Assembly: GCA_963721345.1 (NCBI GenBank)
Contig: CAVRIT010000001.1
Location: forward strand, 496,001-560,000
Source: JACDAN01 sp963721345
GTDB taxonomy: Bacteria > Actinomycetota > Thermoleophilia > Gaiellales > Gaiellaceae
Direction: 5' to 3'
Length of the DNA stretch: 64,000 bases
Shown here: positions 36,038 through 44,813 of the stretch, piece after piece
Numbering within the stretch: position 1 is the first letter of the stretch
How the letters are laid out: the number at the start of each line of letters is the position of its first letter
Notes under the pieces: model-generated
Databases searched by the model: none
Seen by the model: the letters and a program-made list of their open reading frames with translations, nothing else
What the model was told of the DNA's origin: nothing
Translations under genes and position numbers: made by a program

Positions 36038-37945
36038 ATGCTCTCGCTCACCGTACTGACCAGTGCGCGCACGTCCCTCGCTGCGGCAAAGCCGCCGCGC
36101 CTCGCGCTGCGCTTCGCCGTCTACACCGGCCTCGCTCTCGTCGTCGTCGGGTTCGGCATGCTGTGGATCCTCGAGCGGGACGTCGAGACGCGCGCCGAGC
36201 AACGCGCGGTCACCCAGACGCAGCAGATCGCGGAGGCGACGCTTCGCAGGCATCTGGTCAGGGCCGACTTCGACCGTGCCGCGACGGGCCCGCGCCGCCG
36301 TCACCTCGACCGCGTCTTCAAGCAGGTCGCGGTGGGCGGCTTCGTCCGCGCGACCCTCTTCAACCGCCAGGGCAAGGTCACGTACTCGACCGATCCGACG
36401 CTGATCGGGACGACGAGGTTGTTCGGCCAGCTCCAGACGGCGCTGGCCGGAAGCCCGTCCCGCTCCGAGGACTTCGTCGGGGAGATGAAGGTCCTCAGAA
36501 CCTTCGCCCCGGTCCGGCTCGTGCCCGGGGGCCACCCGATCGGCGCGCTGAGCCTGGCGCAGGACTACCGCGCGATCGACGTCCAGATCCACGAGGCGTT
36601 CCGCCACACCGCGGCGATCCTGTTCGTCGCGCTGCTCGCGCTGTGGGGCCTGCTGATCCCGATCCTGCGGCGGACGACCGCACAGCTCAGCGAACGCAAC
36701 CGCCAGCTCTTCTCGCAGGCAACGGAGCTCGAGCAAGCGCTGCAGGAACGGCGTCGCGCGGAGGAGACGGTGCTCCAGCTTGCGGCGATCGTCGAGTCGT
36801 CCGGCGACGCGATCGCAGGCACCACGACCGGCGGTGAGATCCTCAGCTGGAACGCAGGCGCCGAGCGACTGTTCGGATACACCGCGGAAGAGATGATCGG
36901 ACAGCAGGCGGCCAAGCTCGTCCCGGAGAGCCGGATGCACGAGCTCGCCGCGGTCGCCCGCCGCGTCAACGCGGGTAACGGTGTCGAGGAGCATCTGACA
37001 CGCGGCCGCCGAAAGGACGGCACGGAGGTCGACGTCTCGCTCACCGTCTCACCCATCTTCGACGCCGTCCACCGCGTCACCGGCACGGCCGTGATCGCGC
37101 GCGACATCACGCAGTCACGCCGGCAGCAGGCACAACTCCAGGCGCTCCTCGCCAAGGAGCGGGTGGCCCGCGCCGACGCCGAGTCGGCGCAGCTGGCGCT
37201 CGCGGAGCAGAACGAGCAGCTGCGCGAGCTCGACCGGCTCAAGGACGAGTTCATCTCGCTCGTGTCCCACGAGCTCCGGACGCCGCTGACGTCGATCCGC
37301 GGCTACCTCGAGCTCCTCCTGGACGGCGGCGCCGGAGACCTCACCGACGACCAGAGCCGCTTTCTCGCCGTCGTCGACCGCAACTCGAAGCGCCTCATGC
37401 ACCTCGTCGGCGACCTGCTGTTCCTCGCTCAGGTGGAGGCCGGCAAGCTCGCGCTGGAGCTCGACGAGGTCGCGCTCGACGACGTCGTGGCCGAGGCCGT
37501 CGAGGCTGCCAAGCCGTTCGCCGACGAGAAAGGCATCGACCTCGAGGTGACTGTTGAGCCGGTTCCTGCGATGGTCGGTGACCGGAGCCGCCTCGCCCAG
37601 GTCCTCGACAACCTCGTCTCCAACGCACTCAAGTTCTCACCCGACGGCGGCACGGTCGAGGTCTGCGTCTCGTACTCGGACGGAAACGCCGTGCTCGAGG
37701 TGCGGGACAACGGCATCGGGATCTCGGCCGAGGAGCAGGCGCAGCTGTTCGACCGCTTCTTCCGCAGCGCAGAGGCGACCGAGCGCGCGATCCCGGGAAC
37801 CGGACTCGGCCTCACGATCGTGAAGGCGATCGTCGAACGCCACGAGGGCTCGATCGAGGTTCAGAGCGAAGAGGGCAAGGGGACGACGATGCGAGTGCTC
37901 CTGCCCGTGAATGCCGCCGCTGATCTCGAGGAGGTGGCCGCGTGA
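36038..37945 (+). CDS. PAS-domain sensor histidine kinase
   Basis: Membrane sensor kinase of 635 residues. Two membrane helices (about 24-45 and 190-210) bracket a 145-residue extracytoplasmic sensor of dCache-like size; a PAS domain (about 245-355), a coiled coil, HisKA with phospho-acceptor H411 (SHELRTPLTS), and HATPase with N-box DNLVSNALKFSPDGG, RDNGIGIS and GTGLGLTIVK follow. Its stop overlaps the start of a receiver-only gene (GTGA), its likely phosphotransfer partner. The signal is unknown. Confidence 0.93.
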   Translation: MLSLTVLTSARTSLAAAKPPRLALRFAVYTGLALVVVGFGMLWILERDVETRAEQRAVTQTQQIAEATLRRHLVRADFDRAATGPRRRHLDRVFKQVAVGGFVRATLFNRQGKVTYSTDPTLIGTTRLFGQLQTALAGSPSRSEDFVGEMKVLRTFAPVRLVPGGHPIGALSLAQDYRAIDVQIHEAFRHTAAILFVALLALWGLLIPILRRTTAQLSERNRQLFSQATELEQALQERRRAEETVLQLAAIVESSGDAIAGTTTGGEILSWNAGAERLFGYTAEEMIGQQAAKLVPESRMHELAAVARRVNAGNGVEEHLTRGRRKDGTEVDVSLTVSPIFDAVHRVTGTAVIARDITQSRRQQAQLQALLAKERVARADAESAQLALAEQNEQLRELDRLKDEFISLVSHELRTPLTSIRGYLELLLDGGAGDLTDDQSRFLAVVDRNSKRLMHLVGDLLFLAQVEAGKLALELDEVALDDVVAEAVEAAKPFADEKGIDLEVTVEPVPAMVGDRSRLAQVLDNLVSNALKFSPDGGTVEVCVSYSDGNAVLEVRDNGIGISAEEQAQLFDRFFRSAEATERAIPGTGLGLTIVKAIVERHEGSIEVQSEEGKGTTMRVLLPVNAAADLEEVAA

Positions 37946-38349
37946 GCGTCAGGCCCGTGGTGCTGGTCGCCGACGACGACCGCGACATCCTCGAGCTCGT
38001 CGCCTTGACGCTCGAGCGCGACGGCTACGAGGTGGCGACGGCGCACAACGGCGAGGAAGCGCTGCGCATCGCGTCGGAGCGAACGCTCCACCTGGCGATC
38101 CTCGACCTGATGATGCCCGGCATCGACGGGTACGAGGTGACCCGCAGGCTGCGGGAGGCCGTCCGCACCGATCGGCTTCCGATCCTGATCCTCTCGGCGT
38201 TCGCGGACGACCGGCAGGCAGCGCTCGCGCTCGCCGTCGGCGCCGACTCGTACATGAGGAAGCCGTTCAGCCCGCGCGAGCTACTCTCGCGGGCCGGCGC
38301 GATGATCCTCGAGCGGCGCCCGCGAAATCGCGCCGCAGCCCAGGCCTAA
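37942..38349 (+). CDS. Single-domain response regulator
   Basis: A receiver domain of 135 residues with no output domain. Acidic pocket DDD (11-13), phosphorylation site D55 (LDLMMPG), and the conserved Lys in MRKPFSP. It overlaps the kinase gene by four bases, so the pair is made together. Without a DNA-binding domain it probably relays phosphate or binds a target protein; the convergent OmpR-type regulator at 39114-39800 is a candidate next step. Confidence 0.9.
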   Translation: MSVRPVVLVADDDRDILELVALTLERDGYEVATAHNGEEALRIASERTLHLAILDLMMPGIDGYEVTRRLREAVRTDRLPILILSAFADDRQAALALAVGADSYMRKPFSPRELLSRAGAMILERRPRNRAAAQA

Positions 38350-38399
38350 CGCGGGCAGCCTGGCGCGTTTACGCGCCGGGACAACCGGAAACAACTCTT

Positions 38400-38415
38400 G
38401 ACAACAACTGTTGTC
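38400..38415. promoter_or_regulatory. Palindrome upstream of the secreted acidic protein gene
   Basis: GACAACA-AC-TGTTGTC is a perfect 7-bp inverted repeat with a two-base centre, ending 18 bases before ATG 38434 and overlapping a TTGACA hexamer (38398-38403). A palindrome on a -35-like box suggests a repressor or activator site. No convincing -10 box follows at normal spacing, so the promoter reading is weak. A GC-rich hairpin (GGCGCGT/ACGCGCC, 38362-38377) before it may terminate the kinase operon. Confidence 0.4.
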
Positions 38416-38433
38416 GGGAGAAGGAGACCGGGC

Positions 38434-39117
38434 ATGAAAGCGAGCATCACGGCGGCACTTGCCACTCTGTCCGTGCTTGCGGCGTTCATGGGCGCCGAAG
38501 GCGCCAGAGCAGGCGGTTCAGGCGGCACGCCGGAAGAAGGGGAAAGCGTCGTCGCGCCCCTGACCGGCGAAGTACTGATCACATCGAGCGCGGGTGACCC
38601 CGGCACGTCGACCGCGTCGGGCACCTGCAACCCGCTGGGGACCTCGACGTTCACGTTCGAGGTGACCGGTGTGGCGATCGGCCCGTATCCCGGCACGTTC
38701 GTCGAGCGCGGCACCTTCACGCTCGGCCCCGCCGGGTTCCCACTGCAGTCGTTCGACGCGACGTTCACGATCACTTCGCCTGCCGGCTTGGTTACGGGGG
38801 CGAAGACGCTCGAGGGCGTCGTCCCGACCCATTCCGGGGCGTGCGGATCGGCCGTGTTCCTCGGGACGGAACCGGAGGCGTTCCACTTCCAGGTTCCGGT
38901 TCGCTACACGGCGCAGATCGCGACGCCAAGCGGCACCGGGACCGACAGCGGTGCGAGCTTCGTGACCTACAGCGAGACGCAGCTCCGCGGGCCGGCCGTC
39001 GACGGGAACGGCTTCGCGTTCGACGAGAGCTTCGAGTCGACGGGCCTCGTCGTCGTCGACGACGACGACGACGAAGAAGAAGAAGAAGAAGAAGAAGAAG
39101 ACGAGGACGACGACTAG
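38434..39117 (+). CDS. Secreted protein with an Asp/Glu-only tail
   Basis: Unrecognised 227-residue exported protein. Signal peptide 1-28 (ITAALATLSVLAAFMGAEGARA). The middle is Thr/Gly/Ser/Phe-rich and beta-predicted, with two Cys (in SGTCNPLG and SGACGSAV). The last 19 residues are exclusively Asp and Glu, encoded by GAC and GAA triplet repeats. Such tails may bind calcium or basic surfaces. ATG 38434 is preceded by AAGGAG. Its stop overlaps the convergent response-regulator stop. Confidence 0.65.
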   Translation: MKASITAALATLSVLAAFMGAEGARAGGSGGTPEEGESVVAPLTGEVLITSSAGDPGTSTASGTCNPLGTSTFTFEVTGVAIGPYPGTFVERGTFTLGPAGFPLQSFDATFTITSPAGLVTGAKTLEGVVPTHSGACGSAVFLGTEPEAFHFQVPVRYTAQIATPSGTGTDSGASFVTYSETQLRGPAVDGNGFAFDESFESTGLVVVDDDDDEEEEEEEEEDEDDD

Positions 39118-39800
39118 CGCGGCGTCCGATACGAGTAGCCGAAGCCGCGCCGCGTCTCGATGGGCGCGGCTTCGGGCTCGTCCGGGCAGATCTTCTTCCG
39201 GAGGTAACCCACGTAGAGCTTGACCTGGTCGCGGGAGGCGTGGCCGTCTCCCCAAACGAGCTCGAGCAGCTGCTCGTGCGTCAGCACCTGGTTCGGGTGA
39301 CGGACGAACTCGCTGAGCAGACGGAACTCCAGCGGCGTGAGCTCGACAGGCGCTCCGCGAGCGATCACCTCGCGGCGAGCGAAGTCGATCTTCAGGAACG
39401 CGTCGGAGTAGACCTCGTCGTGTGCGGTCCGCGACCCTGCACGCCGAAGCAGCGCCTCGACACGCGCCACGAGCTCCTGCCGGCCGAACGGCTTCGTGAC
39501 GTAGTCGTCCGCCCCGGCTCGAAGGCCCCGCGTCTTCTCGATCTCGGAGGCCTTCGCCGTGAGCATGACCACGGGGACGTCGCTGAGCTCGCGGATGCGC
39601 TCCAGGGTCTTCCAGCCGTCCAGCCCGGGCATCGAGACGTCCAGGACGACGAGATCGGGGCGCTCGTCGAAAAAGACGCGCAGAGCCTCGTTCCCGTCGT
39701 TCGCTTCGAGGACGTCGAAGTTCCGCCGCGTAAGCAATTCGCGTACGAGGCCGCGGATGTCCGCGTCGTCGTCCACGACCAGGATCCGCCGTTCGGCCAT
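39114..39800 (-). CDS. OmpR/PhoB-family response regulator
   Basis: A 228-residue transcription regulator. Receiver domain 1-115 with acidic pocket DDD (10-12), phospho-acceptor D54 (LDVSMPG) and K in VTKPFG; winged-helix output domain about 130-226 with the recognition region DQVKLYVGYLRKKI and the wing RRGFGYSYR. No kinase is adjacent on the same strand; the kinase at 36038 is nearby. It is divergent from the collagen-like gene across 154 bases and could control it. Confidence 0.93.
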   Translation of the reverse strand: MAERRILVVDDDADIRGLVRELLTRRNFDVLEANDGNEALRVFFDERPDLVVLDVSMPGLDGWKTLERIRELSDVPVVMLTAKASEIEKTRGLRAGADDYVTKPFGRQELVARVEALLRRAGSRTAHDEVYSDAFLKIDFARREVIARGAPVELTPLEFRLLSEFVRHPNQVLTHEQLLELVWGDGHASRDQVKLYVGYLRKKICPDEPEAAPIETRRGFGYSYRTPR

Positions 39801-39810
39801 CGCTCCGTAA

Positions 39811-39843
39811 CCCTAAAGGGGGAGCCAGACCCCTTCTAAAGGG
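39811..39843. repeat. Inverted repeat upstream of the OmpR-type regulator
   Basis: CCCTAAAGGGGG and CCCCTTCTAAAGGG flank AGCCAGA, forming an imperfect stem. The GGGG-n-CAGACCCC core relates it to the elements at 10528 and 34261. It lies in the divergent spacer between the regulator and the collagen-like gene, so it could also be a regulatory site. The rest of this 154-base spacer shows GGAG upstream of the collagen gene start and no clear -10/-35 pair. Confidence 0.5.
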
Positions 39844-39954
39844 TGATCTTTCGGGCACTCAGGCCGTTTTCATACGAACCTCATCCAGCTTCCTCCCTCC
39901 CGCCCGCGAAACCGTGACTACTCCGCCCATGCGGCGGCGGAGAAAGACAACGCC

Positions 39955-42048
39955 ATGCCATTGATGACAGGAACACTTCAACGGATTCTCCTCGCCGGCG
40001 GCGGTGGCCTAGCGGCGGCCACCGCCGCCACCACTCTCGTCGTGGTCACAGGGCCGAACGGCGAAGCGCAGCGGAGCGCATCGTCTTCGAACACAGGGCT
40101 TTCCGAGGTCGTGCTCGGCCCCGACAGCGGGCGGGCGCAGACCATCAAGACGAATTCGCAGAAACCGAAGCGTGGCGACGACAGCTCGGCCGGGTCGGGC
40201 AACCGCAGCGGCGCGGTTGTCCGCCCGGCAGCGAGCACGCCGGTCGTGATCACGACTTCTTCCTCTGACCTCGATGTGGCTGGCAACCAAGGCACGGCCG
40301 GACCTCCAGGAGTAGCCGGCCCCGAAGGACCTGCCGGGGCGGCGGGGACGGAGGGCCCCGCGGGACAGCCTGGCGCGGATGGATCGGCGGGTGCCGGCGG
40401 CTCGCAAGGTGCTCCTGGCGCAGCTGGGCCTGACGGAGTCCAGGGCGCCCCGGGCGCACCGGGCCCGATCGGTGCTCAGGGACCGCCCGGCGGCCCGACC
40501 GGCGCTACCGGCGCGCAGGGCGCACAGGGGCCGCAAGGCGCACAGGGCCCGCAGGGCACCACCGGAGCTCAGGGCGCAATTGGTCCGCAGGGCGCGACCG
40601 GCGCCACGGGCGCTCAGGGCCCAGCAGGGCCTCAGGGCCCGGTCGGCGCTACCGGGTCAACCGGCGCCGCAGGCGCGAACGGACAAGATGGTCAGGACGG
40701 CGCGCAGGGCGCGACCGGAGCCACGGGCGCCGCGGGCGCTCAGGGCCCCGCAGGGACTCAGGGCCCGGTCGGCGCGACTGGCGCAACGGGCGCCGCAGGC
40801 GCGAACGGACAAGATGGTCAGGACGGCGCCCAGGGCGCAACGGGCGCTACCGGCGCCCAGGGAATTCAGGGCCTCGCCGGCCCGCAGGGGCCTGTCGGCG
40901 CCACCGGCTCGACGGGCGCTGCTGGGGCCGACGGCCAGGACGGACAGGACGGCGCACAGGGCGCGACCGGCGCTACCGGCGCGCAGGGAATTCAGGGCCC
41001 CGCCGGCCCGCAGGGGCCTGTCGGCGCCACGGGTGCAACCGGCGCAACGGGCGCTGCTGGGGCCGACGGCCAGGACGGACAGGACGGCGCACAGGGCGCG
41101 ACCGGCGCTACCGGCGCGCAGGGAATTCAGGGCCCGGCCGGCCCGCAGGGGCCTGTCGGCGCCACGGGTGCAACCGGCGCAACGGGCGCTGCTGGGGCCG
41201 ACGGCCAGGACGGCGCACAAGGTGCGACCGGCGCTACCGGCGCGCAGGGAATTCAGGGCCCGGCCGGCCCGCAGGGTCCGATCGGCGCCACGGGTGCAAC
41301 CGGCGCAACCGGCGCGACCGGCGCCGAGGGTCCGGCGGGCGCCCAGGGAGCTACGGGTGCTGCCGGCGCGAACGGCGCTGACGGTGCCAATGGCGTCGAC
41401 GGCGCGACGGGTGCAACGGGTGCGGCCGGCGCGAACGGCTCGAACGGCGCCGACGGACAGGACGGTCAGGATGGTGCTCAGGGCCCGGCCGGTCCCGCAG
41501 GTCCAGCCGGTCCGGCTGGTCCGGCTGGTGCTACGGGCGCGAACGGCGCTGTCGGCGCAACCGGCCCGCAGGGACCCATCGGGCCCACCGGTCCCGCAGG
41601 CCCCGGACCGACGACGATCCGTAAGACTTCGGCCAACGACACGACGACTTCGACGACCCTCCAAAACACCACCGGCCTGGGCTTCGCACTGGCGGCCTCG
41701 ACGAGCTACACCTTCGACTACTACATCCTCTATCAGTCAGCTGCGGCAGCAACGGGAATCGCTCTCGCGGTCAACGGTCCCGCTGCGACCGTCATCAGCT
41801 ACACGGTCAGCATCCCGTACGCGACAGCAGACGCGAACACCTCCATGTTCTTCGGCTGGGGAACGGCGCTCGACGATGCGGTCCTCGCCACCAGTGCCCC
41901 GGTCCTCAACACCACGTACGTCGCCCGGATCTCCGGCGTGATCCGCACCAGCGCCGCCGGAACGCTCCTGCCCAGGTTCCGCTCCGAGACCGGCGGCACC
42001 ACGGTTCGCGTGATGGCGGAGTCGTGGGGCGAGCTCCACACTCCGTAG
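39955..42048 (+). CDS. Secreted collagen-like repeat protein
   Basis: A 697-residue protein. A short basic start and hydrophobic segment (ILLAGGGGLAAATAATTLVVV) serve as signal or anchor; a Ser/Lys-rich linker follows. Residues about 110-551 are continuous Gly-X-Y triplets (mainly GAT, GAQ, GPQ, GAA, GQD), which should form a collagen triple helix; a few breaks such as GPGP end it. Residues 553-697 form a globular beta-type end domain (TTIRKTSANDTTTSTTLQN...) likely to trimerise the chains, as in other bacterial collagens and fibre tips. Pro is mostly in the X position. It is followed at 36 and 28 bases by two co-directional membrane-protein genes. Confidence 0.9.
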   Translation: MPLMTGTLQRILLAGGGGLAAATAATTLVVVTGPNGEAQRSASSSNTGLSEVVLGPDSGRAQTIKTNSQKPKRGDDSSAGSGNRSGAVVRPAASTPVVITTSSSDLDVAGNQGTAGPPGVAGPEGPAGAAGTEGPAGQPGADGSAGAGGSQGAPGAAGPDGVQGAPGAPGPIGAQGPPGGPTGATGAQGAQGPQGAQGPQGTTGAQGAIGPQGATGATGAQGPAGPQGPVGATGSTGAAGANGQDGQDGAQGATGATGAAGAQGPAGTQGPVGATGATGAAGANGQDGQDGAQGATGATGAQGIQGLAGPQGPVGATGSTGAAGADGQDGQDGAQGATGATGAQGIQGPAGPQGPVGATGATGATGAAGADGQDGQDGAQGATGATGAQGIQGPAGPQGPVGATGATGATGAAGADGQDGAQGATGATGAQGIQGPAGPQGPIGATGATGATGATGAEGPAGAQGATGAAGANGADGANGVDGATGATGAAGANGSNGADGQDGQDGAQGPAGPAGPAGPAGPAGATGANGAVGATGPQGPIGPTGPAGPGPTTIRKTSANDTTTSTTLQNTTGLGFALAASTSYTFDYYILYQSAAAATGIALAVNGPAATVISYTVSIPYATADANTSMFFGWGTALDDAVLATSAPVLNTTYVARISGVIRTSAAGTLLPRFRSETGGTTVRVMAESWGELHTP
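40675..41325 (+). repeat. Tandem 126/135-bp repeats in the collagen gene
   Basis: The segment beginning with the (N/D)GQDGQDGAQGATGATGA motif starts at 40678, 40804, 40930, 41065 and 41200, so the periods are 126, 126, 135 and 135 bp (42 and 45 residues). The 9-bp difference is one extra GAT triplet unit of the peptide. The last unit lacks one GQD. Near-identity of neighbouring copies suggests recent slippage or unequal exchange that changes fibre length in frame. Confidence 0.85.
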
Positions 42049-42083
42049 TCGCGGATCCCTCAAGTCAGGGAGGCGACCCGCCG

Positions 42084-42689
42084 ATGATCGAACAGAGGAT
42101 GCGACCCCGTAACGCGGAAACCCCGTCAGCGATGACCCGGACCACGTCGATCACGATCCCGTCGCTCCGGGCCCAGCACGTGAGGCTCGGCGCGCTCGTG
42201 GTGCTGGGGCTCGCCACGTTTTTGATCGGCTGGCTGATCCTTGGCGGCGACGGTGGCTCGACCAAGGCGAACGGCGCGTCCGCTCGCTCCGAGTCCGAGC
42301 TGCGCGACTTCGCTGCATCGTCTTCCCATCCCGTCTACTGGGCGGGCCCGCGCAACGGCCAGACCTACGAGCTGACGCGGACGAGCGACGGACGGGTGTT
42401 CGTCCGCTACCTCCCGGAGGGCGTCAAGGCAGGCGATCCTCGCCCCGAGTTCCTCACCGTCGGCACCTATCCGCGGGCACGCGCGTACGCGGAGCTCCGG
42501 CGCGCGGCCAAGGCCCCGGGCGCGACCTCCCGCCAGATCTCCCAGGGTGGGATCGCCGTACTGAGCAAGGGCAGCTCCAGCGTGTACTTCGGCTATCCCG
42601 ACGCGGCGTATCAGGTCGAGGTCTACGCCCCGGGCCCGGACGCGGCGCGAAAGCTCGTGCTCGGCGGCCAGGTCGTCCCGATCCGCTGA
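42084..42689 (+). CDS. Single-pass membrane protein of unknown function
   Basis: A 201-residue protein with a 35-residue cytoplasmic start, one membrane helix (LGALVVLGLATFLIGWLIL, about 37-55) and an extracytoplasmic domain of about 145 residues (ASSSHPVYWAGPRNGQTYELTRTSDG...). I do not recognise the domain; its short beta-strand pattern suggests a small sandwich. ATG 42084 has AGGGAGG upstream. It lies between the collagen-like gene and the GT-C-like gene and may anchor or process the collagen-like protein (inference from position). Confidence 0.65.
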   Translation: MIEQRMRPRNAETPSAMTRTTSITIPSLRAQHVRLGALVVLGLATFLIGWLILGGDGGSTKANGASARSESELRDFAASSSHPVYWAGPRNGQTYELTRTSDGRVFVRYLPEGVKAGDPRPEFLTVGTYPRARAYAELRRAAKAPGATSRQISQGGIAVLSKGSSSVYFGYPDAAYQVEVYAPGPDAARKLVLGGQVVPIR

Positions 42690-42716
42690 CCTAACGAAAA
42701 GGGGGACGGCCGCCCC

Positions 42717-44813
42717 GTGACACTTCTCGTCTGCTGGATCGTCTTCCCCGCCTTGCTGGGGCTTCTCAGCCTGGGCTGCGGACTGCTCGTCCAGCGCGCG
42801 GCACGCGTCCGCCTGCCGGCTGAGCTCCTACTCCCCGTTGGGTTCGCCGCGATCGTCTGCGTGACGCTCTTCGCGACGATGACTCCGCGGACGGCGTGGC
42901 TCGCGCTGCCCGTAGTCCTCGCCCTCTCGGTGGTCGGCCTTGCGGCTTCGCTTCCGCCGTGTATGCACCGCTTTGATCCGTGGGCCGCGGCCGCAGGCTT
43001 CGCGGTGTTCGCGGTCTTCGCCGCTCCTGTCGTCCTGTCCGGGGACGCCACCTTCGCAGGCTACGTCAAGCTCGACGATACGGCGACGTTCCTCGCCCTC
43101 GCCGACCACGCGCTCGAGCACGGCCGGAGCCTCGACGGACTGGCGCCGTCCTCGTACGAGGCGACCCTCGCGTTCAACCTGCCCTTCTACCCTCTCGGCT
43201 CGCTGCTGCCGCTCGGGATCGGCGCGACGATCGCCGGCCAGGACAGCGCCTGGGTCTTCCAGCCCTACCTCGCCTTCCTCGCGGCGCTTCTGGGCCTGTC
43301 GCTCTACCGGCTCGCAGGGCTGCTGGCCCTCGCGCGGCCGGCGCGTGCCCTCGCGGCCTTCCTCGGCGCCCAGGCTGCGCTGCTCTACGGCTACTCGCTG
43401 TGGGGTGGGATCAAGGAGGTCGCGGCGGCCGCGCTCATAGCCCTCGCCGCGGCCTTGACGAGCGATGCCTTCAGGAGGCGCCGCCCACTTCTTTCGCTGC
43501 TTCCTCTCGGCGTAGCCGCAGCTGCGCTCGTCGGCGTGCTGAGCATCGGCGCAGTGGTCTGGCTCGTGCCAATCGCCGCCGCCGTCGCGTGGTCCGTCCT
43601 CCGGCAGCGCTCCGGGCTCAGTCCGCTGGCGATCGTCGGCGGCGGGCTCGCGTTGCTCATCCCCTCGCTCGGCGTCGCGAACCTGATGTTCGGGCAGGGC
43701 GTGCTCGGCTCGATTCGCGACGGCGCCGAGCTCGGCAACCTCGCTTCGGCGCTCAGCCCACTCCAGCTGCTCGGCATCTGGCCCGCGGGGGACTTCCGTT
43801 TTCGCCCTGAGCGGATGGATGTCACGTACGTCCTGCTCGCGGTCGTCGCGCTCGCCGCCGTCGGAGGCCTCGTCGTCGCCCTATCGCGCCGCGCCTGGGA
43901 GCTCCCCCTGTACCTCGCCTCCGTGCTCGGCGCGGCGGTCGCGTACGGCGTGCTGACTTCCCCGTGGATCGAGGCAAAAGCGTTCGCGATCGCAGCGCCC
44001 GCTGTCGTCTTCGCCGCTGTGATCGGCGCGCTGACGCTCTTCGGCGCCCGACGCATCGAAGGTGGGGTCGCGCTCGGAGTGATCGTCCTGGGGGTCGCCT
44101 GGTCAAACGCCCTTGCCTTCGGCGACGTGACGCTCGCACCTCGCGCTCAGCTCGCTGAGCTCGAGGAGATCGGCAAGCAGTTCGACGGACAAGGCCCGGC
44201 GCTCATGACGGAGTACCAGCCCTACGGCGTGCGCCATTTCCTGCGTGGGCTCGAACCCGAGGGCGCCTCGGAGCTGCGGAGACGCGCTGTCCCCCTGCGC
44301 AACCGGTCGATGCTGACGAAGGGGGGCTACGCCGACATCGGCGAATTCGAGCCCAACGCGCTGCTTGCCTATCGGACACTTGTCCTCCGCCGCAGCCCCG
44401 TCGGGACCCGTCCCCCGATGATTTTCACGCGAGTCTGGCAGCGGCGTTTCTACGAGGTCTGGCAGCGGACTGAAGCGCTGCCCGTCGCGGCAGCGAGCCC
44501 GCGGCGCTGCGTCCACCCTCTGGCGTTCAACGGCTCGACTGTGTCGGTCCCTTCCTCCGGGGAGTACGAGATCTGGCTCGGCGGATCCGTTCGGGGCGAG
44601 TTGACGGTCCTGGTCGACGGGATGGCCGTCTCCTCGGTCCGGCACCAGCTGAACAACGCCGGCCAGTTCACCTCGCTCGGGCGCGTCGCATTCTCTGCCG
44701 GCCCGCACACCCTCGAGGTTCGCCACACGCTGTCCCGTCTACGGCCCGGCGAAGGCGGCGAGGGATGGACGAACGGGCCGCTGATGGTGACAGCGGCCGA
44801 CCGCTGCGGCTAG
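42717..44813 (+). CDS. Large multi-pass membrane protein, GT-C glycosyltransferase-like
   Basis: A 698-residue protein with about a dozen hydrophobic segments in residues 1-480. After the second or third helix, the first large external loop contains an acidic pair, D120-D121 in YVKLDDTATFLALADHAL, the place and form of the catalytic acid motif in lipid-sugar-dependent GT-C enzymes. Residues about 485-555 are a soluble linker and 555-698 a beta-sandwich-like domain (SGEYEIWLGGSVRGELTVLVDG) typical of carbohydrate-binding folds. GTG 42717. It could glycosylate the collagen-like protein encoded upstream; this is inference. No family name is assigned. Confidence 0.6.
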   Translation: MTLLVCWIVFPALLGLLSLGCGLLVQRAARVRLPAELLLPVGFAAIVCVTLFATMTPRTAWLALPVVLALSVVGLAASLPPCMHRFDPWAAAAGFAVFAVFAAPVVLSGDATFAGYVKLDDTATFLALADHALEHGRSLDGLAPSSYEATLAFNLPFYPLGSLLPLGIGATIAGQDSAWVFQPYLAFLAALLGLSLYRLAGLLALARPARALAAFLGAQAALLYGYSLWGGIKEVAAAALIALAAALTSDAFRRRRPLLSLLPLGVAAAALVGVLSIGAVVWLVPIAAAVAWSVLRQRSGLSPLAIVGGGLALLIPSLGVANLMFGQGVLGSIRDGAELGNLASALSPLQLLGIWPAGDFRFRPERMDVTYVLLAVVALAAVGGLVVALSRRAWELPLYLASVLGAAVAYGVLTSPWIEAKAFAIAAPAVVFAAVIGALTLFGARRIEGGVALGVIVLGVAWSNALAFGDVTLAPRAQLAELEEIGKQFDGQGPALMTEYQPYGVRHFLRGLEPEGASELRRRAVPLRNRSMLTKGGYADIGEFEPNALLAYRTLVLRRSPVGTRPPMIFTRVWQRRFYEVWQRTEALPVAAASPRRCVHPLAFNGSTVSVPSSGEYEIWLGGSVRGELTVLVDGMAVSSVRHQLNNAGQFTSLGRVAFSAGPHTLEVRHTLSRLRPGEGGEGWTNGPLMVTAADRCG

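Noticed and set aside
40675..41325. CRISPR-like array
   Set aside because: The periodic blocks are in-frame coding repeats of 126-135 bp without spacers of different sequence.
40379..41941. Arg/Pro/Ala-rich frames on both strands over the collagen gene
   Set aside because: They are alternative readings of Gly-X-Y codons; the collagen frame has a signal and a globular end domain.
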